Program-made: the position numbers and the translations under genes | Source of the DNA: Hyphomicrobiaceae bacterium | GTDB lineage: Bacteria; Pseudomonadota; Alphaproteobacteria; Rhizobiales; Devosiaceae | DNA: 64,000 nt | Direction: 5' to 3' | Assembly (NCBI GenBank): GCA_020638065.1 | Contig: JACKJG010000003.1 | Span: 124,001-188,000, forward strand | In this document: one piece after another, positions 1 through 8,319 of the stretch | Layout: every line of letters starts with the position of its first letter | How positions within the stretch are numbered: position 1 is the stretch's first letter | Notes under the pieces: model-generated | Databases searched by the model: none | What the model saw: the letters and a program-made list of their open reading frames with translations, nothing else | What the model was told of the DNA's origin: nothing

Positions 1-36
1 GCCTTCGGTGTGGCGCACTTCGACTTGACCGCCTGA
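1..36 (+). CDS. 3' end of an upstream gene (partial, unidentified)
   Basis: The first 36 bases read in frame 1 as eleven codons ending in TGA (AFGVAHFDLTA, then stop). The reading is uninterrupted from the window edge and points the same way as the next gene. Eleven residues are too few to name a family, and an open frame this short could be chance. The following bases to about 148 hold no recognisable gene or terminator. Confidence 0.3.
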   Translation, partial: AFGVAHFDLTA

Positions 37-148
37 TCTTTTAAAGGTCCCGGCTCTGGGGTCGATCCTGAAAATCCATTCGACCCGCGTTAACCTGCGC
101 CATGCTAAAAGGGCCACCGAATGGATTCGCGTGGGAAATTCGGGCCAA

Positions 149-1375
149 ATGGCAAACAACGAGTGCGAACTCAGCATCATCATGCCCTGCCTCAATGAGG
201 CGGAGACCATCGTCACCTGCATCGAAAAGGCCCGGGGTTTTCTCGAGCGCGCCGGGATCGACGGTGAGGTGATCATCGCCGACAATGGGTCGACCGACGG
301 GTCGCAGGACCTTGCGCTCGATGCCGGCGCGCGCGTGGTTGATGTTGCCGAAAAGGGTTACGGCGCTGCGCTTTCCGGCGGTATCGCCGCGGCCTACGGC
401 AAGTTCATTATCATGGGCGACGCCGATGATTCCTATGATTTTTCCCGCCTCGACGCCTTTGTCGAACGTTTGAGGGACGGCGACGATCTGGTCATGGGCA
501 ACCGGTTCGAAGGCGGCATCGCGCCCGGCGCCATGCCCCCGCTGCATCGCTATTTCGGCAACCCGGTCCTCTCGTTTGTCGGCCGCCTGTTTTTCGGCTC
601 CAAGATCGGCGATTTCCATTGCGGGTTGCGAGGATTCAACCGTGCATCGATTCAGAACCTCGGCCTTAGAACCACGGGCATGGAATTCGCCTCCGAAATG
701 GTGGTCAAGGCAACGCTGACCGGCCTGCGCATTTCGGAAGTCGCGACGACCCTGAGCAAAGATGGCCGCTCCCGCGCCCCGCATCTGCGCTCGTTCCGCG
801 ATGGCTGGCGGCATTTGCGGTTCCTGTTGCTGTTTTCGCCGCGCTGGCTGTTTCTTTATCCCGGCATCACGCTGTTGCTCATCGGCATTTTCGCAACTGG
901 TGCTCTTCTGCCCGGTCCGGTCCAGCTGACGGCGCGTATCGAACTCGACATCCATACCCTTTTGATCGCGTCGATGTTCGTTCTGGTCGGAGTGCAGGCC
1001 ATCTCCTTTGCCCTGATTGGACGCCGCTTCGCTTCGCGTTACGGTTTCATCCCGCCCTCGCAATCCTTCGATCGCATCCTCGAGGCCCTCTCGCTTGAGC
1101 GCATCCTGCTGTTTTCCGCCATTATCATTTTCGCGGGCATTGCCGGAATTGGCTGGTCCATCAATCGATGGGCGGATACCGGCTTCGGGCGTCTCGCCTA
1201 TGGTGACATGATGCGCTGGATGATCATTTCCATCACCGCCATTGTTGCGGGCATGCAGACCATAATGACCGGGTTCCTGTCATCCATGATCAACATTCCG
1301 CTTTATGAACGGCGTGTCACGGATATTGCCCATCCTGCCCACCAACGCCGCGCCGCAGATCAGGTGCCGGAGTGA
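149..1375 (+). CDS. Glycosyltransferase family 2, polyprenyl-phosphate type, membrane-anchored
   Basis: This 408-residue protein begins with a GT-A fold of the dolichol-phosphate mannose synthase type. The N-terminus carries the nucleotide-binding stretch SIIMPCLNE, then ADNGSTDGS and the metal-binding MGDADDSYD segment. After about residue 230 the chain is hydrophobic with roughly four membrane segments. Such enzymes transfer a sugar from a nucleotide donor to a polyprenyl phosphate or another membrane acceptor; the substrate cannot be read from sequence. I chose the ATG at 149; an in-frame GTG at 131 would add six residues. The stop overlaps the next gene by four bases (GTGA), which suggests translational coupling. 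Confidence 0.85.
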   Translation: MANNECELSIIMPCLNEAETIVTCIEKARGFLERAGIDGEVIIADNGSTDGSQDLALDAGARVVDVAEKGYGAALSGGIAAAYGKFIIMGDADDSYDFSRLDAFVERLRDGDDLVMGNRFEGGIAPGAMPPLHRYFGNPVLSFVGRLFFGSKIGDFHCGLRGFNRASIQNLGLRTTGMEFASEMVVKATLTGLRISEVATTLSKDGRSRAPHLRSFRDGWRHLRFLLLFSPRWLFLYPGITLLLIGIFATGALLPGPVQLTARIELDIHTLLIASMFVLVGVQAISFALIGRRFASRYGFIPPSQSFDRILEALSLERILLFSAIIIFAGIAGIGWSINRWADTGFGRLAYGDMMRWMIISITAIVAGMQTIMTGFLSSMINIPLYERRVTDIAHPAHQRRAADQVPE

Positions 1376-2127
1376 TATTCGGCTTCGACGCCGCACTTCT
1401 CGCCGGGCTCGCACTTGTCGGCATGTTGGCCGGATTCGTCGATGCTGTTGCCGGCGGCGGCGGGCTCATCGCCCTTCCGGCGCTTCTGGCCGCCGGCGTG
1501 CACCCGGTCGCTGCTCTTGCCACCAACAAGCTGCAGGGTTCGATCGGCACGTTCATCGCCGCGCTGACTTATTGGCGCAAGGGCCTCATCGATCTCGGGT
1601 CGCTGGCGTTGGCGATCGTCCTGACTTTTGCCGGCGCCTATCTTGGGTCCGCCGCCGTCAAGGCCATTGATGTCTCCGCGCTTCGCCAGATCGTGCCGTT
1701 CGCTCTGATCGCCATCGCGCTCTATTTCCTGTTTGCCCCGCGCCTCAGCGATGAGGATCGCGCGCAACGGCTCAACCGCGCCTTCATTCCGGTGATGGGA
1801 TTCGCCATCGGTTTTTATGACGGCATATTCGGCCCCGGAACGGGCTCGTTCCTGACCATCGGTTTCGTGGTTCTGTTCGGCTTCGGACTGACCCGCGCCA
1901 CGGCCAACACCAAGGCGCTCAATTTCACCTCAAACGCAGCTTCGTTGGCCCTGTTCATCCCGGCAGGCGACGTGCTCTGGCCCGTCGCGCTCGCAATGGC
2001 GACGGGGCAAATCATCGGCGGCTATCTCGGCGCTCATGCGGGAATCCGGCACGGCGCGAAATTCATTCGGCCCCTTGTGGTCGCGGTGTCGATTATCATG
2101 GCATTGCGGCTGTTGTTCTGGAATTGA
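1372..2127 (+). CDS. TSUP (TauE/SafE) family membrane transporter
   Basis: A 251-residue, strongly hydrophobic protein with about eight membrane helices. It has the two internally related halves of the TSUP/DUF81 family, with a glycine-rich signature after the first helix (AGFVDAVAGGGG) and a related one in the second half (GFYDGIFGPGTGS). Members move sulfonates, sulfite or other organic anions across the inner membrane; no substrate is indicated here. It starts at a GTG overlapping the stop of the glycosyltransferase, so the two are probably one transcript, though I see no functional link. Confidence 0.88.
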   Translation: MIFGFDAALLAGLALVGMLAGFVDAVAGGGGLIALPALLAAGVHPVAALATNKLQGSIGTFIAALTYWRKGLIDLGSLALAIVLTFAGAYLGSAAVKAIDVSALRQIVPFALIAIALYFLFAPRLSDEDRAQRLNRAFIPVMGFAIGFYDGIFGPGTGSFLTIGFVVLFGFGLTRATANTKALNFTSNAASLALFIPAGDVLWPVALAMATGQIIGGYLGAHAGIRHGAKFIRPLVVAVSIIMALRLLFWN

Positions 2128-2159
2128 GAGCGCGCGGCAACTGTCCGATCAACCTTGGT

Positions 2160-2248
2160 CGTCATTGCGAGGAGCAACGCGACGAAGCAATCCAGTATCC
2201 AGCCACCGACAGAGATCTCTGGATTGCTTCGCTCCGCTCGCAATGACG
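2160..2248. repeat. Palindromic intergenic repeat
   Basis: Two arms face each other. The left arm (2160-2195) begins CGTCATTGCGAGGAGC and ends GAAGCAATCCAG. The right arm (2219-2248) begins CTGGATTGCTTCGCTCC and ends CGCAATGACG. They are inverted complements apart from a small insertion, so the transcript could fold into a long hairpin. Elements beginning with this motif are scattered between genes in many alphaproteobacteria. It lies between the converging TSUP gene and the 2292-2804 gene. A decayed relative is seen near 17550-17622. Confidence 0.8.
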
Positions 2249-2291
2249 GGAATTCAACTTCAGAAAACCACAATCCAGTTCGGATTGCCCG

Positions 2292-2804
2292 TCAAGGTGC
2301 GCAGCTGTCCGGCAGGTTCACGAAATAGGGCTCGCTGACCTGTTCGAGACTGGCTTCGTAAAGATGCAGGCCTTCGAAGGGTGGCTCCTGAATGGCTGGC
2401 TGTGCCATCCGCAAGAAGAAGCACCCGGCAAACGCGGTCGCCGTCCCGTCCTCCTGCCACGCATTGATGGCGATCGGAACGGCATGAAAGGTGCTGCCGG
2501 CCGCCCCCTCCGACTGAACGTTACCGACATAGACGTCAACAAACAGCGTTCCCTCAAATCCGCTGACAAAATCGTCAAAGCTCTGATCTGGTTTGCCGTC
2601 TGCACCCCAATAGGACCAGGCCCGTGCATATTCATGCCGGTTGAGAGCATTGTAGTAGGACCGGACAAGTTCTGCGGGATCACTGCGCTGGTCGAAATAG
2701 GAAAGTTCGTCCGCCATGGCAGCATCGCCAACCAAAGCGCCCAATGCCGGCACCATCGCCTGAGCAATGAGTTTGGCCTTTCTGACAAGCGCGTTTTTAG
2801 ACAC
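2292..2804 (-). CDS. Secreted hypothetical protein, possibly NTF2-like
   Basis: A 170-residue protein that starts at GTG 2804, because a near-perfect AAGGAGG ribosome binding site lies five bases upstream. The N-terminus is a signal peptide: basic residues, a hydrophobic run, and a likely cut after AMA before DELS. The mature part contains LVRSYYNALNRHEYARAWSYW, the opening helix typical of NTF2-like or DUF4440-like folds, so a small alpha+beta pocket protein exported to the periplasm is a reasonable guess. Two cysteines late in the chain could pair. I do not recognise a named family and assign no function. Confidence 0.7.
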   Translation of the reverse strand: MSKNALVRKAKLIAQAMVPALGALVGDAAMADELSYFDQRSDPAELVRSYYNALNRHEYARAWSYWGADGKPDQSFDDFVSGFEGTLFVDVYVGNVQSEGAAGSTFHAVPIAINAWQEDGTATAFAGCFFLRMAQPAIQEPPFEGLHLYEASLEQVSEPYFVNLPDSCAP

Positions 2805-2901
2805 CTGGTCCTCCTTCACGATCCGGATCAAAGCACGCGAAAGAGTCGGTTTTGAGGCGTCATGGAGTCAGCACCTTGGCGAAGACATTACAAATGCAAA
2901 C

Positions 2902-2929
2902 AAAAAGGCGCCGGGAAATCCCGGCGCCT
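2902..2929 (-). terminator. Rho-independent terminator of groESL
   Basis: On the minus strand a ten-base-pair GC-rich stem (AGGCGCCGGG, loop of four, CCCGGCGCCT) is followed directly by five T residues. It sits 28 bases beyond the groEL stop codon. Confidence 0.9.
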
Positions 2930-2956
2930 CGTTCGAGACTGAACTGAGAGGGTGAC

Positions 2957-4594
2957 TTAGAAGCCCATGCCACCCATGTCGCCCATGCCGCCGCCCGGCA
3001 TGGCCGGAGCGTCGTCTTTCGGCACGTCGGCAACCATCGCTTCGGTCGTGATCAGCAGCGAAGCCACCGATGCAGCGTCCTGAAGCGCGGTGCGCACGAC
3101 CTTGACCGGATCGACAATGCCGAGTTCGATCATGTCGCCGAATTCGCCGGTCTGGGCGTTGTAGCCGAAGGTCTCGGACTTTTCGTCCAGAACCTTGCCC
3201 ACAACCACCGATGCTTCAGCGCCCGCATTGCTGGCGATCTGGCGCATCGGGCCCTGAAGGGCGCGCTTGACGATGCCGATACCGGCATCCTGATCGGCGT
3301 TTTCACCCTTGGCCTTGAGCTCGGCAGAGGCACGCAGCAGCGCCACGCCGCCACCCGGGACGATGCCTTCTTCAACGGCAGCACGGGTTGCGTTCAGAGC
3401 GTCTTCAACGCGGTCCTTGCGTTCCTTCACTTCGACTTCGGTCGCGCCGCCAACTTTGATCACGGCAACACCGCCGGCCAGCTTGGCCAGACGTTCCTGC
3501 AGCTTTTCGCGATCATAGTCGGACGAGGTTTCCTCGATCTGAGCCTTGATCTGCTCGACGCGGCCCGAGATATCGTCCTTGGAACCGGCGCCATCAACGA
3601 TGGTCGTGGTTTCCTTGGTGATGTCGACGCGCTTGGCGGTGCCCAGCATTTCGAGGGTCACGCTTTCAAGCTTGATGCCGAGCTCTTCGGAAATCACCTG
3701 ACCACCGGTCAGGATGGCGATGTCTTCGAGCATGGCTTTGCGGCGATCGCCGAAGCCCGGCGCCTTGACGGCAGCGACCTTCAGGCCACCACGCAGACGG
3801 TTCACGACCAGAGTGGCCAGTGCCTCGCCTTCAATGTCTTCAGCAATGATCAGAAGCGGACGCGACGACTGAACGACAGCTTCCAGAACCGGCAGCATGG
3901 ACTGCAGGTTGGAGAGCTTCTTTTCGTGCAGAAGGATGAACGGGTCTTCGAGTTCCGCCGTCATCTTTTCGGTGTTGGTCGCGAAGTACGGCGACAGGTA
4001 ACCGCGGTCGAACTGCATACCCTCAACCACTTCGGTTTCGGTTTCCAGCGACTTGGCTTCTTCAACCGTGATCACGCCTTCATTGCCCACGCGCTGCATG
4101 GCGTCGGCAATCTGCTCACCAATGGCCTTTTCGCCGTTGGCCGAGATGGTGCCGACCTGAGCGATTTCAGCTTCGGTCGAAATGATCTTCTTGGCCTTGG
4201 CGAGGTTTTCGACAACTTCGGCAACAGCCAGGTCAATGCCGCGCTTCAGGTCCATCGGGTTGAGACCTGCGGCAACGAGCTTGGCGCCTTCATTGACGAT
4301 CGACTGTGCCAGAACCGTCGCGGTCGTGGTGCCGTCGCCGGCAATGTCATTGGTCTTAGAAGCAACGGTGCGCACCATCTGGGCGCCCATGTTTTCGAAC
4401 TTGTCTTCAAGTTCGATTTCCTTGGCGACGGTTACGCCGTCTTTGGTGATGCGCGGTGCGCCAAACGATTTGTCGATAACGACGTTGCGGCCTTTCGGGC
4501 CAAGGGTAACGCGCACGGCATTGGCCAGCACGTTCACGCCCTTGAGCATCTTGTCGCGGGCGTCGGTCGAGAATTTGACTTCTTTTGCAGCCAT
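2957..4594 (-). CDS. groL: 60 kDa chaperonin GroEL
   Basis: A full-length 545-residue group I chaperonin. It forms the double-ring cage that folds proteins in the cytoplasm, with ATP hydrolysis and the GroES lid. The nucleotide-binding GDGTT is at residues 86-90 and the catalytic Asp at 52. The chain ends in the flexible glycine-methionine tail (GGMGDMGGMGF). It follows groES by 49 bases in the usual order, and both are controlled by the promoter and CIRCE element upstream of groES. There is nothing irregular about it. Confidence 0.99.
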   Translation of the reverse strand: MAAKEVKFSTDARDKMLKGVNVLANAVRVTLGPKGRNVVIDKSFGAPRITKDGVTVAKEIELEDKFENMGAQMVRTVASKTNDIAGDGTTTATVLAQSIVNEGAKLVAAGLNPMDLKRGIDLAVAEVVENLAKAKKIISTEAEIAQVGTISANGEKAIGEQIADAMQRVGNEGVITVEEAKSLETETEVVEGMQFDRGYLSPYFATNTEKMTAELEDPFILLHEKKLSNLQSMLPVLEAVVQSSRPLLIIAEDIEGEALATLVVNRLRGGLKVAAVKAPGFGDRRKAMLEDIAILTGGQVISEELGIKLESVTLEMLGTAKRVDITKETTTIVDGAGSKDDISGRVEQIKAQIEETSSDYDREKLQERLAKLAGGVAVIKVGGATEVEVKERKDRVEDALNATRAAVEEGIVPGGGVALLRASAELKAKGENADQDAGIGIVKRALQGPMRQIASNAGAEASVVVGKVLDEKSETFGYNAQTGEFGDMIELGIVDPVKVVRTALQDAASVASLLITTEAMVADVPKDDAPAMPGGGMGDMGGMGF

Positions 4595-4643
4595 TTATCT
4601 GTTCCTTGAATTCGTATTTGCGGAAGGGTCGGATCGGAAGGAG

Positions 4644-4934
4644 TTAACCTTCGATCACGCCCATGATGTCGCTTTCCTTCATGATCAGCAGGTCTTCCCC
4701 GTCGATCTTGACTTCGGTGCCGGACCACTTTCCGAACAGCACGCGATCACCGGCCTTGACGTCCAGGGCGATGACGTTGCCCGCTTCGTCACGGGCGCCC
4801 GGGCCAACCGAAACGATCACGCCCTCGGAGGGCTTTTCCTTCGCGGTGTCGGGGATGATGATGCCGCCAGCGGTTTTTTCTTCGCTGTCGAGGCGACGTA
4901 CGACCACACGGTCGTGAAGAGGACGGAAGCTCAT
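4644..4934 (-). CDS. groS: 10 kDa co-chaperonin GroES
   Basis: A 96-residue co-chaperonin, beginning MSFRPLHDRVVVRR and containing the mobile-loop segment EKTAGGIIIPDTAKEKP that contacts GroEL. It caps the GroEL cavity as a heptamer. I chose ATG 4934, preceded by AAAGGAGC; a longer in-frame reading from 4958 adds eight residues absent from the family. It is the first gene of a two-gene heat-shock operon. Confidence 0.98.
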   Translation of the reverse strand: MSFRPLHDRVVVRRLDSEEKTAGGIIIPDTAKEKPSEGVIVSVGPGARDEAGNVIALDVKAGDRVLFGKWSGTEVKIDGEDLLIMKESDIMGVIEG

Positions 4935-4982
4935 TTTTGCTCCTTTGCCTGATACCATTGTCCAATTCGCTAAACTGGGCTG

Positions 4983-5009
4983 TTAGCACTCTCGATAATA
5001 GAGTGCTAA
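4983..5009 (-). promoter_or_regulatory. CIRCE operator (HrcA binding site)
   Basis: The sequence TTAGCACTC, nine bases, GAGTGCTAA matches the CIRCE consensus at every arm position. It lies just downstream of the predicted -10 box and upstream of groES. HrcA binds this element and represses groESL until heat stress inactivates it. Confidence 0.97.
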
Positions 5010-5021
5010 CAGGCTTGCGGG

Positions 5022-5050
5022 GATATAGGAGCGGGAAAATCCGGAGTCAA
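5022..5050 (-). promoter_or_regulatory. Sigma-70-type promoter of groESL
   Basis: Read on the minus strand: TTGACT (5050-5045), a 17-base spacer, then TATATC (5027-5022). Spacing and both boxes fit the vegetative consensus. The start would fall about at 5015, immediately before the CIRCE operator. Confidence 0.75.
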
Positions 5051-5125
5051 GATCACCAAAGCGTGGTTTGATCGTGTATTTCGTTTCCGGCCAGATTGGC
5101 GGCAATCAGAATGGGGAATTTGATC

Positions 5126-5488
5126 ATGCAACAACCCGAATGCCGGAACCGGGACATCACGATCCAGCCGCAATCCGGCAGGGTTCGCGTCCTTCTCGAC
5201 GGCCATGAGGTGGTTTCAAGCGGTGAAACGCTGGGACTGACGGAAGGCGGCTATCCCACGGTCTACTATTTCCCGCGTTCCGTGCTTGATGTTCTGAAAA
5301 CCGAAAGCTCCGACCATCAGACCTATTGTCCATTCAAGGGCTATGCGAGCTATCTGCATTTGCGGGATGCTGATGGTGCATGGGAAAAAAATGCCATCTG
5401 GTACTACGCCGATCCCTGTCCGCTCGTCGAACAGATCCGCGACCACGTCGCGTTTTGGGGAGACAGGGTGAGGGTCCTGGCGGACTAG
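5126..5488 (+). CDS. DUF427 domain protein
   Basis: About 120 residues with the DUF427 beta-fold pattern: RVRVLLDGHEVVSSGETLGLTE, then PTVYYFPRSVL, then the conserved CPFKGYASYLHL and a near-terminal WYYADPCP. The family is widespread and its role is not established. Starts at ATG 5111 and ATG 5126 are both possible; I prefer 5126 because GGGGAA lies about seven bases upstream. It stands alone, divergent from groES, and its 3' end meets the regulator on the other strand with a four-base overlap. Confidence 0.8.
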   Translation: MQQPECRNRDITIQPQSGRVRVLLDGHEVVSSGETLGLTEGGYPTVYYFPRSVLDVLKTESSDHQTYCPFKGYASYLHLRDADGAWEKNAIWYYADPCPLVEQIRDHVAFWGDRVRVLAD

Positions 5489-6876
5489 GCCGCGCCTTTG
5501 TCACCCGCAAGCTCGTCCCATTGCTGGCGCTTGCGATAGATGGTCGAGGGAGAGATTTCCAGCGCCTCTGCCGCACGGGCAACGTTGCCGCCAAAGCGGG
5601 CAATGGCGCCCTCGATAATCCGGCGCTCCTGAACCCACATCGGCTCCACGCGGAACTGCCCGAGCATGGATTGCCCCTGCACGGGACTCGACGTCTGGGC
5701 CGGGCTCCATTCGGCTCCTGAAACCATGTCGCGAGTGATGTCGCCGGAAGTCGCGCGCCCCGCGAGCCGCACCATCAATTGCCGCAACTCTCCCGCATTG
5801 CCCGGCCAGTCGCAGGCAACCAGGACATCGGCCGCTTCGGGAGAGATTTTGCGTTGCTCAGCACCGGCAGCGTTCAGGAAATGCCGGGCCAGCGGCAGAA
5901 TATCCGAAGGACGCTGCCTGAGGGGCGGCAGGTGCATGGGCAATACATGCAGCCGGTAGAACAGATCCTCGCGGAACGCGCGGTCCGCGATCATCTGCAG
6001 CAGATTGGCGCTTGTCGAGCAGACCAGCCGCACATTTCCGGTGCTCGACACGCCTGCCTCGTTTCCTGTGGAAGGAACGGATTGCAGCAGGCGCGCAAGA
6101 CGAAGTTGCACGCCGGTGTCGAGCGCATCGACATTTTTCAGATGCAGCAGGCCGCCTTTCGCATTTTGCATCGCGCCCGCTGCGCACGCATCTCCGAATA
6201 TTTCCGTTTCGATTGTGCCTGAGCGCCCGGATCTGCAGTCGATCTCGACGAAGGGTGCTCCCGAACGCGAGCCTGCGCGGTGGAGGGCGGTAGCGACCGC
6301 GCTTTTGCCCGTGCCCCGCTCACCTGTGAGGAAGACCGGCTCGTCGGAAGATGCGATACGATCGATCTGTTCGATCAGAATATGCATCTGATGTGACGAT
6401 GCCACGAGGCCGAACCGCGACTCCGGCGCAGGGTCCGGCGTCTGCGACAGATCGAGCGCGCCGGCTTTGCGGTGACGTTGCCCAAGTTCGGCCAGCCGGG
6501 CAGACAGAACGTCCACCGAGAACGGTTTGATCAGATAATCATGTGCACCGGACTGCAGCGCAGCGATGGATGAGCTCACGGAATTGGCCCGTGACAGGGC
6601 AAGTAGAAGGGCGCCACCGGAAAGCCGCGACAGCCGTTTCAGACCAAATTCGAAACCCTTGTCGTGTGCGTCCAGCGTCGCCAGGTCTGCCAGAATGATA
6701 TCCGCACCCTCCGACCGGACATGATCGACCGCCTCGTTCAGTCCGCCGGCAATGCGAATGGAAGGCCCGCCATCGGTTTGACGCGCCAGGCCATCCGCCA
6801 GCGCGCTCGCAAGCGTGTCGTCGCGTTCGACGATCAGTATTCGCGAAATGTCATTCGAATCGGGGCCTATGGCCAT
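5485..6876 (-). CDS. NtrC-like response regulator with a degenerate AAA+ domain
   Basis: A 463-residue protein in three parts. Residues 12-130 form a receiver with probable phospho-acceptor Asp64 and Lys117. Residues 155-385 form an AAA+ domain with an intact Walker A (GERGTGKS, 185-192) and an arginine-finger region (FREDLFYRL). The C-terminus is a Fis-type helix-turn-helix (AAEALEISPSTIYRKRQQW). Two hallmarks are missing: the sigma-54-contacting GAFTGA loop is replaced around residues 230-237 by ACAAGAMQ, and the acidic Walker B pair is gone (LLHLKNVD, 243-250). It may therefore bind DNA and respond to phosphorylation without driving sigma-54, as the Rhodobacter capsulatus NtrC does. No histidine kinase is adjacent, so the input is unknown. 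Confidence 0.85.
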   Translation of the reverse strand: MAIGPDSNDISRILIVERDDTLASALADGLARQTDGGPSIRIAGGLNEAVDHVRSEGADIILADLATLDAHDKGFEFGLKRLSRLSGGALLLALSRANSVSSSIAALQSGAHDYLIKPFSVDVLSARLAELGQRHRKAGALDLSQTPDPAPESRFGLVASSHQMHILIEQIDRIASSDEPVFLTGERGTGKSAVATALHRAGSRSGAPFVEIDCRSGRSGTIETEIFGDACAAGAMQNAKGGLLHLKNVDALDTGVQLRLARLLQSVPSTGNEAGVSSTGNVRLVCSTSANLLQMIADRAFREDLFYRLHVLPMHLPPLRQRPSDILPLARHFLNAAGAEQRKISPEAADVLVACDWPGNAGELRQLMVRLAGRATSGDITRDMVSGAEWSPAQTSSPVQGQSMLGQFRVEPMWVQERRIIEGAIARFGGNVARAAEALEISPSTIYRKRQQWDELAGDKGAA

Positions 6877-7053
6877 GAATTGCGGTCCTGCAACTGGTCT
6901 CGGCAGTCTCCTGCAATTTGCCGGAACAGGGTAAACAAAGTGTTGGCACTCAGGTCTGCAAATGCCTGATAATCAGGCGATCCGGGCGTCTAATCGTTTC
7001 AATCATGGGCCGCAAAGTGCTAGACAGGAGCGATTCCATTTGCCCAACCGAGT

Positions 7054-8295
7054 TTGCCGGTGCAGAGCCTGATCTATCTTTTCGTGATCGCCGTTGGCGC
7101 CGGTCTGGCCGCGGCGGGCTATTTTGCACTCAATCTGACGATCATCGAAGCGCTTCTGACGGGGCTGGCAATCATTGCGATCTGCCTGTTCTTCGTTGAA
7201 CGCAATATTCGCCGCCGTGCCCATGAACGGCTCGAACGAAGCGTTCAGGACCTTTCGCGTCTGCTATCGACCGATGCACAGGCGGGACAGGCTCTGTCCA
7301 AGCGCATCAACACGCTTGAATCGGTAGAGGCAGCGCAGCGCCTGGATGTGATCGAAGCCGATGTTTCTGTTCTGGGCACCGTGCTGCGACAATTGGCTGA
7401 AACAGTATCCGATCTCGAGGATACGCAGGGACATATCGGCGGCAAAAATCCCGTTGCCGCGGTGGAGGCTCCCTCGGAGGAAGAGGTTGAGGAAAAGGAC
7501 GAGCTCGAGCCCGTCATTCCGATTGAATTGCTGCGCCAGGCCATAGATGAAGGGCGCCTGCTCTATTACGTGCAGCCGATCGTGACCTTGCCGGGACGCC
7601 GTGTCCACGGCTACGACATCATTCCGCATCTGCTCATGGAAGACGGGGAGGTGGCCGGCCCCGAGGATTTCATGCCGCGCAACGGTCATGGCGACGTGGT
7701 GCGCATGATCGAAAGCCGCGCCATGATCCAGGCGGTCGCCTTTGCGCGCCGGACGAAAACCCAAGGTGCTCCCGTTGTGGTTTACGTTCCGATGACCGAA
7801 GCCACTTTGGGAAATGCCGCCGCGCGCCAGCAATTGCTGGCCCAGTTCGACGCCAATCAGGCGATTGCCCGCGAGTTGTGCATCAAGGTTTCCGAGGCGG
7901 ATTGGAAGCATCTGTCCGCGCTTGAGGACAAGGGGCTCGAAGCTCTGATGGAAAAAGGCGCGCGCTACTCGATCGGCAAGTTGAAATCGCTCAGACTGAC
8001 ATTTTCGGAACTGATGCAGGCAGGCGTGCGCTCGGTCCGCGTGGACGCCAAGCGCATCGTGGATGATCCGGAAAGCTATACCGATTTTCACACCTCTGAC
8101 ATTGCACCCTACCTGCAGCGTTATGAGATGGATCTCATCGTCACCGGGGTCTCGACCGAGCAGCAGGTGCTCACACTGATCGATGACGGCATGAATCTGG
8201 CGCAAGGTCAGCATATCGCCAAGCCCGGTCCGATCCGCGACGACCTCGCTCACAACCAGACTTCAGCCCCGCGCCGGGCCGCAAGCTTGAACTGA
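7054..8295 (+). CDS. Membrane protein with a degenerate EAL domain
   Basis: A 413-residue protein with two membrane helices (about residues 5-27 and 30-48), a coiled coil (50-125), an acidic linker (136-153) and a C-terminal EAL-type domain (155-395). The fold is recognisable from YYVQPIV, a GVST-EQQ segment and AQGQHIA. The catalytic residues are largely lost: DII replaces the EAL motif at 188-190, SI replaces the paired Asp of DDFG at 306-307, Arg329 replaces Lys, and Thr364 replaces the Glu of EGVE. It is unlikely to hydrolyse cyclic di-GMP and may instead sense it or bind a partner. There is no in-frame ATG; TTG 7054 or GTG 7060 is the likely start. Confidence 0.75.
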   Translation: MPVQSLIYLFVIAVGAGLAAAGYFALNLTIIEALLTGLAIIAICLFFVERNIRRRAHERLERSVQDLSRLLSTDAQAGQALSKRINTLESVEAAQRLDVIEADVSVLGTVLRQLAETVSDLEDTQGHIGGKNPVAAVEAPSEEEVEEKDELEPVIPIELLRQAIDEGRLLYYVQPIVTLPGRRVHGYDIIPHLLMEDGEVAGPEDFMPRNGHGDVVRMIESRAMIQAVAFARRTKTQGAPVVVYVPMTEATLGNAAARQQLLAQFDANQAIARELCIKVSEADWKHLSALEDKGLEALMEKGARYSIGKLKSLRLTFSELMQAGVRSVRVDAKRIVDDPESYTDFHTSDIAPYLQRYEMDLIVTGVSTEQQVLTLIDDGMNLAQGQHIAKPGPIRDDLAHNQTSAPRRAASLN

Positions 8296-8319
8296 GTTCC
8301 CTGACAAAGACCTGATTGG

